Source of the DNA: Rhodobacter sp. NTK016B
GTDB lineage: Bacteria; Pseudomonadota; Alphaproteobacteria; Rhodobacterales; Rhodobacteraceae
Direction: 5' to 3'
NCBI RefSeq assembly: GCF_017303295.1
Contig: NZ_JAFKOK010000011.1
Span: forward strand, 152,020 to 216,019
Length of the DNA stretch: 64,000 nt
Position numbers and translations under genes: made by a program. Of the stretch, positions 42,508 through 51,196 are shown piece by piece (positions within the stretch are counted from its first letter, which is position 1; each line of letters begins with the position of its first letter). Under the pieces are notes generated by a model, which saw only the letters and a list, made by a program, of their open reading frames with translations, did no database searches and had not been told where the DNA came from.

Positions 42508-43800
42508 GTGGCAATCAAAAAAAGAAAACGGCCATCTTTTCCTAAGGTGATGAGCGAGGATCTTCTCAGGGAAATCTCTGAAGAGTACCTACTGCCTTTC
42601 TTCTCTGGTGCGTCTATCGACTCCGTATCTGACGAATCAAGTGCTTCTGAGGCGACGGTCGCTTTTCTAAATCCACAAACTATCGGATTTAAGGTAAATA
42701 AATCAGACACCTATCGACTAAAGTTTCGCCGAGATCAACCCTTCGCAAAGAAGACTGATCCAGCACGCGAAGTTCGCGTTGTGGAAGCCTTTGCAAGCAT
42801 CCTCGCCGAGATGAACGACGAACTGAAAGGGCATTTGAAGGAAGATCTCTTGTCAACTTTCCAGAGGCGCGTAGTGGCTCGGGCAGTATCGGACGCGTCA
42901 GTGGAGAAGCAGGTTCTTATTGTGCTAGATCAGATGTCAAGTTGGGCAGCGCGTCTATACGAGGGTTCGCCAATATCTAGCGCCGTGGGTATCGACCCTG
43001 CCGCAATAGGTGACAGAGAGGTAGATATTGAAGCATTCGCTTCAAATGACATTGGCGCAGTGCTTTCCAATGGCCACAGCAGCCTACTGACTTTTGACTC
43101 CAGGCTGGGGTTCGTCGAACACCTCACCCTGAACTCAGGCGGCATTAGTGCAAAGGCTGCCCCATGGGAACAGGCACAATTCGCTGATTGGACTGCTCAC
43201 GGAGATGGCCGGGTCGCCGTTGCGCTCAATGCGCATGGCGAGATACTTGTTTTCCGAGATGGACAACTCCTCTTTTCAAAGCGAAACGGAAGTTGGCATT
43301 TCCTCACGCACAGCCCGGTCTTGAGTCAGATGGCTGTCCCGCGAAATCCCAAAATTCGCGAGGCAATATATGAAACTGTTCTTGATGCATCGTTTGGAAG
43401 GAGAGGCGCTTGTGTTGGTGTCGTCGGCTCTGGGCGAAGTGAAGAGTGGCAGGCAATGGCATCAGATGATGACAGGCTCGAACTTAAGGCTAGTAAGAAA
43501 TCGAAAGCTATCAGCCGTATCATTCAGGGACGAAAATTTCAGGATCTGGATAGAACACTCCGCCAAGAACTTGTTTCCATAGATGGCGCAACGGTCATTG
43601 ACCACACGGGAAGCGTTCTGGCAGTTGGTGCAATAGTTAGGATTAGAAAGAGCGTCGAGGGCGGAGGGAGGACAGCAGCAGCTGAGGCCCTCGCAAAAGT
43701 GGGGCTTGGCATCAAGATTTCACAAGATGGTAGTATTATTGGATTTCGCCCGGAAACGGGCAAGATATCAAGTTCGTCGGCCGCTTTTAGACTGATGTAA
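42508..43800 (+). CDS. DisA_N-like (diadenylate cyclase-type) domain protein next to CBASS
   Basis: A 430-residue protein from GTG 42508 (ATG 42550 is an alternative). The C-terminal part, residues 340-415, matches the DAC fold: SIDGATVIDHTGSVLAVGAI (DGA motif at 359-361), then EGGGRTAAAEALAKVG and ISQDGSIIGF. In classical DACs the second motif is GTRHRAA. Here it is GGGRTAAAE, so the His and second Arg are replaced and activity is uncertain. Residues 1-330 form an unassigned sensor-like region with WHFLTHSPVLSQM. It converges on cap3, 77 bases away. A second cyclic-nucleotide enzyme or sensor beside a CBASS is plausible but unproven. Confidence 0.7.
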   Translation: MAIKKRKRPSFPKVMSEDLLREISEEYLLPFFSGASIDSVSDESSASEATVAFLNPQTIGFKVNKSDTYRLKFRRDQPFAKKTDPAREVRVVEAFASILAEMNDELKGHLKEDLLSTFQRRVVARAVSDASVEKQVLIVLDQMSSWAARLYEGSPISSAVGIDPAAIGDREVDIEAFASNDIGAVLSNGHSSLLTFDSRLGFVEHLTLNSGGISAKAAPWEQAQFADWTAHGDGRVAVALNAHGEILVFRDGQLLFSKRNGSWHFLTHSPVLSQMAVPRNPKIREAIYETVLDASFGRRGACVGVVGSGRSEEWQAMASDDDRLELKASKKSKAISRIIQGRKFQDLDRTLRQELVSIDGATVIDHTGSVLAVGAIVRIRKSVEGGGRTAAAEALAKVGLGIKISQDGSIIGFRPETGKISSSSAAFRLM

Positions 43801-43877
43801 TCCTTTTTTGCGCGCTCGGTGAGCTTCTTGATCTCTTTTTGCGATACACGAACGAGCAATGCCCAATCATCGACCGA

Positions 43878-44360
43878 TTAACCAATTTCTCTGATGGACT
43901 GTAGCCTCGACCAAATATCGGCTTCGTGAAGAGATACATGCAAACCGTCGGGGAACCCGGCTGTGCCGACAATCACCATCAAGAATGCATTCAACTCATG
44001 CTTTGAACGAGCGAACAGGTCAGCCATTGATGAAAGATCAGTTCCAGAAGGGGTGGGAATAGATTGCGGGTGAGTGTGCCAATCTCCGAAATAGTGCAGC
44101 CCAGATTTGTGCAACGTGCTGATCTCCCGACGTTCCGCAAGACGGTCCGCGATAAAAAAGAAGCGTCCTCGTCGGTCGGAACGCCTCGGACCGGTTGCCA
44201 GCTTGACTTTGATGCATTGACCTTCAACCGCACCAAATAGCTGCCCACCAGCTTCAGGCATTTTCGGGTCCAATTGTCGCCACTTAACAAAGTGATCGAG
44301 AACATTCTGTTCTAGGGCCAGAAATTGCCCACTTTCTCCAATGGGGTAGCGAAAGCTCAT
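43878..44360 (-). CDS. cap3: Cap3, JAB/JAMM deconjugating peptidase of type II CBASS
   Basis: A 160-residue protein. ATG 44360 overlaps the cap2 stop (ATGA). The JAMM set is complete: Glu36 in PEAGGQLFG, His95-x-His97 in GDWHTHPQS, Ser105 and Asp108 in SGTDLSSM. Cap3 is a zinc peptidase that cleaves CD-NTase conjugates made by Cap2. It is the last gene of the minus-strand cdnA-cap2-cap3 operon. Confidence 0.93.
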   Translation of the reverse strand: MSFRYPIGESGQFLALEQNVLDHFVKWRQLDPKMPEAGGQLFGAVEGQCIKVKLATGPRRSDRRGRFFFIADRLAERREISTLHKSGLHYFGDWHTHPQSIPTPSGTDLSSMADLFARSKHELNAFLMVIVGTAGFPDGLHVSLHEADIWSRLQSIREIG

Positions 44361-46150
44361 GCTTCTCCGCAAAAAGCACAATCTTCCTTTTGCCTCCACT
44401 CAAATTGCCTCGTTCCGCCGAACTCAGGAACGTCTGGAAAGCAATTTAGGAAGTCCGGGGTGAAACGCCCTCCTTGCTCGGCAATTTCTTCCTTCGAAGC
44501 CCAGTAAACGGCCTCGATGCCGGGGTGCACCTCACCAAGCAGTGCTTTCGTTGTGGTCTTCGCCACCAAAGCCGCTACGCCTAACAACGATACTGGCCCA
44601 TATGGTTGGAAACTGGCCCCACAATGGGGCTGTTTGCGCGTCGTCTCGGTGTCCCACTCACACACTGTTTGTCGCGCCCTCCCGAAATGGTCCATGCCGC
44701 AAGCAAAACATGGGCCATTGGAGCCGATCAATACGGCGTGTCCTGCCACAGAAAAAGGTTCTGCCCACCCATAGATCATAGGGGGGAAATCCGCTTCGTT
44801 CCTAGCCACTTGGTTAAGCCTGCTTTCAGCCACCCAACTGCCAACCGTGGACACGATCAAATCGGTGTTGTGGAAAATCTCAGAACGTATGCCGTAGAGC
44901 GATTGCCAGTCCTCGGCAAAGTACTGGATTGAGCGCATATGCGGGAAGTCACCAGCCAATTTTTCTGCCAGTGACTTGGCTTTAAACGTCCTGACTTGCG
45001 TGACCCCGAGCATGTGACGCCCAACATTAGGATAGTCCAGAAGTTCCGGGTCGACCAATGTGATCGAGCCGACACCTGTCTTGGCAAGAAGCAGAGCAAC
45101 CTCGCTTCCCAATGAACCCGCGCCGATCATCAGAACACGCTTGTCAAACAATGGGGCGACTGTAGGGGTGTCACGACCATGTATCCACGATGGGTCCGCG
45201 CGCATAGTCTCGTGGCGCTCAACCTTGTTCCCCCCGAACAGCCGCTGCATTCGGATATGGGTCGGTACCTTTCCAGGCCGAAAGCCCTTCTGCACCATGT
45301 CTGGGCGTCGCCCGGCTTTCATACCTTGTTTGACGGGAGGCAAAACTTCGACGGCGAAAAACACCGGCCCATCATCCGTGCGCCCCTCGAAGGAAACGGT
45401 GAACTTGTCATCAGCGGTTACAGCCGCATCTTCCAGCAGTTCTACGGATTCGGGTGCCAGCTCCCGCAAAAAGCGTAGAATCGCCGCACCCGACCTCGGG
45501 TATTCCGAAGGCAGAATGGGCCTATTGAGGGCGATGTGTGTCGCGGTGTTGAATTTGTAGTCCTTCTTGTTCCCCGGAAAACGGTTGCGAAGCCAACTCT
45601 CCAAGGCCGTGTGGTCATCTGCCAGATAGTAGTCACCTGTACTGCACCACAGGGACACCCGACGGGAGGGACCGCCGGGCGACAGGAGGCTGACGATGTT
45701 TTTGCCCCCATCAGTTTTGCTCCAATAAGAATCGAACTCGTCCGCGAAATCACTGATAAACGCGTCGTCGTATGAAGCGACGATCAATCGAGTGGCTTCT
45801 TTGATAGCGTCCCAAATTAACCCTTTGGGGTTCAAAGGATTATGCTCTGTCCCCGGTGGGTAAAGGCAAAACGCACCGTCTTTTTCGATATGCGGATATT
45901 GCATAAACTGAAATTTTTCGGTGCAGTACACGCGCGGTTTTGTCCACGGGAAATCCTGCAAGAGCACCACGTGCAGATCAAAGCGGTCAGCTTGATGTTC
46001 AAACGGGACAAGCCATCCGTGGATTAGGTCCTTGGCCTCGTATCGAGACAATTCGCCCTGCGTGAGGTCTCGCGCATTCGGACATTGAGCGAGCACCCAG
46101 CGGGATAGCTCAGCTATCACGAGGTCGGTAGGTTCAGACGGCCCAGTCAA
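44357..46150 (-). CDS. cap2: Cap2, E2-E1 fusion conjugating enzyme of type II CBASS
   Basis: A 597-residue protein. The N-terminal E2 domain has DFPWTKPRVY and catalytic Cys95 in DGAFCLYPPG. A linker/inactive adenylation half is followed by the ThiF/E1 domain: MIGAGSLGSEVALLLAKTGV (Gly343, Gly345), LVDPELLDYPNVGRH, and the catalytic Cys region PHCGASFQPYG (Cys510). Cap2 adenylates the C-terminal Gly of the CD-NTase and attaches it to targets, priming the cyclase. The start is TTG 46150, since no ATG is near. The cdnA stop is 6 bases upstream. Confidence 0.95.
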   Translation of the reverse strand: MTGPSEPTDLVIAELSRWVLAQCPNARDLTQGELSRYEAKDLIHGWLVPFEHQADRFDLHVVLLQDFPWTKPRVYCTEKFQFMQYPHIEKDGAFCLYPPGTEHNPLNPKGLIWDAIKEATRLIVASYDDAFISDFADEFDSYWSKTDGGKNIVSLLSPGGPSRRVSLWCSTGDYYLADDHTALESWLRNRFPGNKKDYKFNTATHIALNRPILPSEYPRSGAAILRFLRELAPESVELLEDAAVTADDKFTVSFEGRTDDGPVFFAVEVLPPVKQGMKAGRRPDMVQKGFRPGKVPTHIRMQRLFGGNKVERHETMRADPSWIHGRDTPTVAPLFDKRVLMIGAGSLGSEVALLLAKTGVGSITLVDPELLDYPNVGRHMLGVTQVRTFKAKSLAEKLAGDFPHMRSIQYFAEDWQSLYGIRSEIFHNTDLIVSTVGSWVAESRLNQVARNEADFPPMIYGWAEPFSVAGHAVLIGSNGPCFACGMDHFGRARQTVCEWDTETTRKQPHCGASFQPYGPVSLLGVAALVAKTTTKALLGEVHPGIEAVYWASKEEIAEQGGRFTPDFLNCFPDVPEFGGTRQFEWRQKEDCAFCGEA

Positions 46151-46156
46151 TGCCGA

Positions 46157-47401
46157 CTACCCGTAGCGGCCTCCGCCCTGCTTATTCACAGCGGCGAGGT
46201 CATTGCTTTGCTCAGCATCAACCTTTTCCACAATCCCCAAAGTAAGGGCAGCAGGTGCAGCCAACTCGCTTGCCTTTTTCTCAAGGCCAGCGTCGGGCAC
46301 ATAGAGGGTGAGATCGTCTGGGATACGCCCGCCAAATTGGTTTTGTAGGGCTTCGAAAGCTGCCGTGCGGTCTGACGTCTGTGTCAGCGCGTCTTTCAGA
46401 CGCTCAGCAAGCACTCTGGCCTTCGCAACGAAATCGCTGCGTTCCTCAGGTGACCAACCCTGATCCAACCGGGCACCTTCTACGACAGGGTTTGGAATGT
46501 CATTGGCGAGAAAGTCGGGCAAGTCTTCCGCGACTCGCAACAACGCCAGATCGTCCCTATCGCTGGCAATTGCTGCCGACGCCTTCTCAAAGACCGACAC
46601 GACTGCGGCCATGAGTGCAATCGATGCCAACCTTCCTTCGGGCCATTGGAAGTCTTTCCAGCCCTTCAGATAGCGGCTGATGGTTCGGACCTGCTCGCCG
46701 TATTGTTTCACGGCATCGACAAACCAGTCTTCGAGTTTTCGCGGGTCGGATTTCATCCAACCCTCGTTGCGGTGCGCGAGCATCATCTCGTCGTGAGACA
46801 ACATTCTATACGCAGTATCTTCCATCATTAGTTCGGCTGTGAAGTCTACACCACGACTTTGGGCATCTTTCACGATGCGCTGAAAATCCGTATCCGGCAC
46901 CGAGTAAAGTGCGAGGTCGGTATGCATGGTGTTGTCAATCTTGACTCGGATGCACGAAGGCTTGTCCGTTACGAGTTGCCACCCCTTCTTGTCGCAAAGT
47001 GGCGCTAGGATGCGTTCGACAATGGAAAAGTAGGCTGCGCTTTGGATCACAGGGGATCTGTCTCCGCCTTTTTGAAAATAGGAAACGGGCATGAATAGCC
47101 CATCGTCCAAGTCGATCTCCTGAGGCGGCACATGCGCAGGTTGGTTGCACGTGTGGTATGAGAAGCTGCCCTGCATCTTGAACTTCGGTGTCTGGTAGCT
47201 CCGCGCAAGTACTGGCGCTTGGTCTTCGAACAGAACCTGATCACCGAGTGACTTCGCAAACGCCCCAAACCGAGAGGAGATTTCTGTGCGAATGTTATCC
47301 CGAGCGTTTCGCAGTATCTGTTCCTGCTTCTCAGAAAGATTCAATGCGAATTTGTAGCCCGAGTGCCGGGACACGAAGGCTTTGTGTGCGTTAACAGGCA
47401 T
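46157..47401 (-). CDS. cdnA: DncV-like CD-NTase (cyclic dinucleotide synthase, clade A)
   Basis: A 414-residue nucleotidyltransferase; ATG 47401 after AGGAAGGGACAGTTTG. The catalytic core reads MQGSFSYHTCNQPAH and EIDLDDGLFMPVS (Asp97, Asp99), with the third Asp (162) in NTMHTDLALYSVP. Comparable stretches are recalled from V. cholerae DncV (GSFQYDTLNRP, MDIDDGTYMPM, RIKIEAEKTHIDVPMYAIP), as is a later SDPRKLEDWF with SRYLKGWKDFQW. It is expected to make 3',3'-cGAMP or a related signal. The C-terminus is QGGGRYG, ending in the Gly needed for Cap2 conjugation. It is the first gene of the operon. Confidence 0.95.
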   Translation of the reverse strand: MPVNAHKAFVSRHSGYKFALNLSEKQEQILRNARDNIRTEISSRFGAFAKSLGDQVLFEDQAPVLARSYQTPKFKMQGSFSYHTCNQPAHVPPQEIDLDDGLFMPVSYFQKGGDRSPVIQSAAYFSIVERILAPLCDKKGWQLVTDKPSCIRVKIDNTMHTDLALYSVPDTDFQRIVKDAQSRGVDFTAELMMEDTAYRMLSHDEMMLAHRNEGWMKSDPRKLEDWFVDAVKQYGEQVRTISRYLKGWKDFQWPEGRLASIALMAAVVSVFEKASAAIASDRDDLALLRVAEDLPDFLANDIPNPVVEGARLDQGWSPEERSDFVAKARVLAERLKDALTQTSDRTAAFEALQNQFGGRIPDDLTLYVPDAGLEKKASELAAPAALTLGIVEKVDAEQSNDLAAVNKQGGGRYG

Positions 47402-47500
47402 CAAACTGTCCCTTCCTGGTCTTATCTTGTGGTGTCCACGCTTCTTGTCCATATACTTGGGGGCACAGGGCCGTGTCTTCAATACTAGAGGTTGAGCATA

Positions 47501-48235
47501 GTGGCAAAGTTTGTTCCCCTAAAGTTCTGGGTCACTATCGCCGTGTATCTCGCGCTTGGGTTGCTGCCCCTGCTTGAAGCAGGGATCCTGTGGATCAGCG
47601 CGAAAGCGCCAGCCTTGGCGCCATTGGTGGCAGACGCGTTGACGACTCGTTTGCTTGCGTCGCTTGTTTCTGGCCTTTTGGCTCTTTTTCTCGTGGCCCA
47701 AGGGTGGAGGATCGTGTGGAAGCTTCCATATGTTGGCCATAAGCTAAGCGAGGCGCTTTTCTACGACCTCAACGGGACTTGGACGGCAAGCTTGCAGTCC
47801 AACTACTCAGTTGTCGAAAAGATGAAGGATGCCGCAAACAGCACCGAGATTCGTTTCGATGTCTTTGATGACTCAGCTCTTCCCGGCCTTCTGGAGCGCA
47901 ACTTTGAAGTTCGAATCAAACAGACTTGGTTCCGAACCGACGTCGAGTTTTTGCCGAATAAGATTGACCCTTTGCTCGAATCAAAAACGATTTGCGTTGA
48001 ATTCTTCAAGGCCGAAAACGGCACCAAATCCATGGCTTGGATATTTGAAGCAAAGAACAAGCGCGAGAACGGTGTTCGGTTGGCTGTTACTGACGAGCAT
48101 ACCTACCAAGGCGCGGCGAATCTAAAGCTTAGTGACGACGGGAACGAATTGAGCGGCGAGTTTTGGCAGAACCGATCTTGGCACCGCGGGCTGAATGCTG
48201 CCGGTTCGATCAAACTCTCAAGAACAAGCCGATAG
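47501..48235 (+). CDS. cap15: Cap15-like transmembrane beta-barrel effector, divergent from cdnA
   Basis: A 244-residue protein. GTG 47501 has AGAGG 10 bases upstream (TTG 47492 is the longest frame). Two N-terminal transmembrane helices (FWVTIAVYLALGLLPLLEAG, then LLASLVSGLLALFLVAQGWR) are followed by the strand-rich domain DLNGTWTASLQSNYSVV with repeating strands, ending in a basic tail. This is the architecture of Cap15, which forms membrane-disrupting oligomers when cyclic dinucleotide binds the barrel. Typical Cap15 genes precede the cyclase on the same strand. Here it is divergent, with 99 bases between the start codons. Confidence 0.82.
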   Translation: MAKFVPLKFWVTIAVYLALGLLPLLEAGILWISAKAPALAPLVADALTTRLLASLVSGLLALFLVAQGWRIVWKLPYVGHKLSEALFYDLNGTWTASLQSNYSVVEKMKDAANSTEIRFDVFDDSALPGLLERNFEVRIKQTWFRTDVEFLPNKIDPLLESKTICVEFFKAENGTKSMAWIFEAKNKRENGVRLAVTDEHTYQGAANLKLSDDGNELSGEFWQNRSWHRGLNAAGSIKLSRTSR

Positions 48236-48348
48236 CGTTCGGGAGCGAAGCAGCTTCAATATGCTACCCAGATGATACCCACAGCGAAACACGCACCTAA
48301 TCTGAGCGTGCTGGCGGCGTGTAAGCTTTTGTTTTTATTTCGAAATAA

Positions 48349-48423
48349 TGGTGCCCGGGGGCGGAATCGAACCACCGACACGAGGATTTTCAATCCACTG
48401 CTCTACCCCTGAGCTACCCGGGC
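48349..48423 (-). tRNA. tRNA-Phe (anticodon GAA)
   Basis: A 75-base tRNA on the minus strand: acceptor stem GCCCGGG with CCCGGGC and discriminator A, encoded CCA (48349-48351), D-arm AGCTCAGGGGTAGAGC, anticodon GAA at 48389-48391 in the loop TTGAAAA, and T-arm GTGGTTCGATTCCGC. It is the insertion target: its 3' 46 bases are copied at 33087-33132 and 43 of them at 12300-12342. Confidence 0.97.
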
Positions 48424-48610
48424 ACGGGTGAAAGCGACGCTTTCGGGTGGGCGTGTCTTAGGCGAGCGCGCGGGTGGTGTCCAGAGGGAAATTCACATCC
48501 GTTGTCGTGCGGTGCCCGGCTCTTGCCGCGCCGCCGCATCGGTGGAACAGTGCGGCGTCGACGTGGGCGCGCGGTGCCTGTGCTATGCGCCTGTGCAGGA
48601 AGGGGCCGGG

Positions 48611-49528
48611 ATGCGACCGATCCGGGGAATTCTATACAAGCTGATCTCGGTGACCTGCTTCATCGTGATGTCGAGCCTTGTGAAATCCGTCTCAGAGTCG
48701 ATCCCGCCGGGCGAGGCGGTGTTCTTCCGCTCGCTCTTTGCGATCCCCGTGATTTTCGTCTGGCTTACGATTCGCGGCGAGGTGCGCACGGGGCTGAAAG
48801 CCACGAAGCCGCTGGGGCATTTCTGGCGCGGGCTGGTCGGCACCTCGGCCATGGGGATGGGCTTTGCCGCGCTGGCCTTTCTGCCGTTGCCCGAGGTCAC
48901 GGCGATCAGCTATGCGGCGCCGCTGCTGGTGGTGATTTTCGCGTCGATGTTTCTGGGCGAGGAGGTGCGTCTCTTCCGCCTCAGCGCCGTGTTTGCGGGG
49001 CTGACAGGGGTGATGATCGTGCTGTCGCCCCGGCTGTCGGTGGGGACCGATGTCTCGACCGCCGAGGCGCTGGGGGCGATGATGGCGCTGACCGGCGCGG
49101 TCTGTGCGGCGCTGGCGCAGGTGACGGTGCGCAAGCTGGTGGCGACCGAGCAGACGTCGGCGATCGTGTTCTGGTTCTCGGTCACCGCGACCGGATTGTC
49201 GCTGCTGACGATCCCCTTCGGTTGGGTTCTGCCCTCGCCGGGTGAGGCCGCGCTTCTGGTGCTGACCGGGATCATCGGCGGGATCGGGCAGATCTTTCTG
49301 ACCTCAAGCTATCGCGAGGCCGATGCCTCGCTGGTCGCGCCCTTCGATTACGCCTCGATGCTGATGGCGCTGGCGATCGGTTACTGGGTGTTCCACGAGG
49401 TTCCGACCCGGCCGATGCTGATCGGCGCGTCGATTGTCGTCTCGGCGGGGATCCTGATCATCTGGCGCGAACGGCAGCTGGGCATCGAACGCTCGCGGCA
49501 ACGCAAGGTCATGACGCCGCAGGGATGA
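48611..49528 (+). CDS. EamA/DMT-family transporter
   Basis: A 305-residue protein with ten hydrophobic helices in two EamA repeats (KLISVTCFIVMSSLVKSVSE and ALGAMMALTGAVCAALAQVT starting the repeats). ATG 48611 follows GGAAGGGGCCGGG. The family loop GEAVFFRSLFAIPVIFVW is near residue 35. DMT transporters export metabolites across the inner membrane. The substrate cannot be assigned. It is the first chromosomal gene after the tRNA. Confidence 0.88.
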   Translation: MRPIRGILYKLISVTCFIVMSSLVKSVSESIPPGEAVFFRSLFAIPVIFVWLTIRGEVRTGLKATKPLGHFWRGLVGTSAMGMGFAALAFLPLPEVTAISYAAPLLVVIFASMFLGEEVRLFRLSAVFAGLTGVMIVLSPRLSVGTDVSTAEALGAMMALTGAVCAALAQVTVRKLVATEQTSAIVFWFSVTATGLSLLTIPFGWVLPSPGEAALLVLTGIIGGIGQIFLTSSYREADASLVAPFDYASMLMALAIGYWVFHEVPTRPMLIGASIVVSAGILIIWRERQLGIERSRQRKVMTPQG

Positions 49529-49719
49529 GGGCCGACGACGCGCGCGCCCTCCGCGGCACCTGATCGCCACCCCCTCCGTGTTCTGCAACCCGATGCGGCG
49601 GTGGCGCAATTCGCCATAACGGTTGGCACAGCACGCCAAGACGGGCTGAGCCACCTCCCGATACCCTTGACGCAAGGGAGAAACGGCGCCTTCCCGGCGC
49701 CCCAAGGGAGGAGAGCGAT

Positions 49720-51126
49720 ATGCTCGACAGGACATTGACGATCAATGGCGAACAGGCTGCGGCGGAGACCACATTCGAGGTGCGCAACCCCAGCACCGGC
49801 GAGCTTGTGGGCCACGCGCCGAACGCGACCGAAGAGACGCTGAACGCCGCCGTCGCCGCCGCGAAGGCGGCTTTTCCAAACTGGGCCGCGACCCCGGATG
49901 AAGAGCGTCAGTCCCTCTGCCGCCGGATTGTCGAGGTTCTCGGCGAAAACAGCGAAGAGCTGGCCGAGCTGATCACGCGTGAACAGGGGAAACCGCTGAA
50001 CGGGGCCGGGTCGCGCTGGGAAGTCGGCGGCGCACAGGCCTGGGCCGCGCATACGGCGGAACTGACCTTGCCGGTCAAGGTGTTGCAGGATGACGAGAAC
50101 GGCTATCTGACGCTGCACCGCCGCCCGCTTGGCGTCGTGGGCTCGATCACCCCGTGGAACTTCCCGCTGATGATCGCGGTCTGGCACGTCCTGCCGGCGC
50201 TGCGGACCGGCAATACCGTCGTTATCAAACCCTCGCCGCACACTCCGCTTGCGACGCTGCGCATGGTCGAGCTTGTCAGCGCGCTGCTGCCGCCGGGGGT
50301 GCTGAACATCGTCACCGGGGATGACAAGGCGGTCAATCTCGGGGCGCTGATGTCGGCGCATCCGGATATCCGCAAGATCGTCTTCACCGGCTCCTGCGCG
50401 ACGGGTCAGCGCGTGATGCAGAATGCGGCGCAAACAATGAAGCGGCTGACACTGGAAATGGGCGGCAATGACGCGGGGATCGTGCTGCCGGATGCCGATC
50501 CCGACGCCATCGCCGAGGATCTGTTCTGGGGCGCGTTCATCAATAATGGGCAGACCTGCGCCGCGATGAAGCGTCTTTACGTGCATGAGAGCATTCACGA
50601 CGCGGTCTGCGATGCGCTTGTGGCGTATGCCCGGAACGTCCCGGTCGGCGATGGCATGGACGAGGCCAGCATCCTCGGGCCGGTTCAGAACAAGGCGCAG
50701 TTCGACAAGCTCAAGCGTCTTGTGGACGACGCGAAGACCAAGGGGCAGGTTCTGCTGGGCGGTACGCCGGGCGAGGGGCTGTTCTTCCCGCCGACGCTGA
50801 TTGCGGGCCTGTCCAACGGCGACGCGCTGGTGGATGAGGAACAGTTCGGTCCCGCCCTGCCCATCATCCGCTATTCCGATGTCGAACAGGCCCTCGCTGA
50901 CGCCAATGCGCTTGAAACCGGCCTTGGCGGGTCGGTCTGGAGTCGCGACAAAGAGGCCGCGCGCGCGCTGGCCGCGCGGATGGAATGCGGCTCGGTCTGG
51001 ATCAACAAGCACGGCGCGATCCAGCCCAACGCCCCCTTCGGCGGGGTGAAGCAATCCGGGCTCGGCGTGGAATTCGGCGAAGAGGGGCTCGCGGAATATA
51101 CCGACATTCAGGTCGTCTTTTCCTGA
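49720..51126 (+). CDS. Aldehyde dehydrogenase (NAD(P)-dependent)
   Basis: A 468-residue ALDH. ATG 49720 follows AAGGGAGGAGAGCGAT. Family motifs are PLGVVGSITPWNFPLMI (cofactor), VFTGSCATGQRV, LEMGGNDAGIVLPDAD with the catalytic Glu, and NNGQTCAAMKRLYV with the catalytic Cys near residue 280. It oxidises an aldehyde to an acid. With the StyA-like oxygenase cluster nearby it may take an arylacetaldehyde, but the substrate is unproven. Confidence 0.93.
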   Translation: MLDRTLTINGEQAAAETTFEVRNPSTGELVGHAPNATEETLNAAVAAAKAAFPNWAATPDEERQSLCRRIVEVLGENSEELAELITREQGKPLNGAGSRWEVGGAQAWAAHTAELTLPVKVLQDDENGYLTLHRRPLGVVGSITPWNFPLMIAVWHVLPALRTGNTVVIKPSPHTPLATLRMVELVSALLPPGVLNIVTGDDKAVNLGALMSAHPDIRKIVFTGSCATGQRVMQNAAQTMKRLTLEMGGNDAGIVLPDADPDAIAEDLFWGAFINNGQTCAAMKRLYVHESIHDAVCDALVAYARNVPVGDGMDEASILGPVQNKAQFDKLKRLVDDAKTKGQVLLGGTPGEGLFFPPTLIAGLSNGDALVDEEQFGPALPIIRYSDVEQALADANALETGLGGSVWSRDKEAARALAARMECGSVWINKHGAIQPNAPFGGVKQSGLGVEFGEEGLAEYTDIQVVFS

Positions 51127-51196
51127 GCTGAAAACGAACCGGGGCCGCGCAGGGAGGCGCAGCCCCACCCGATCCATGTGTCAAGGGAGGAGCACC

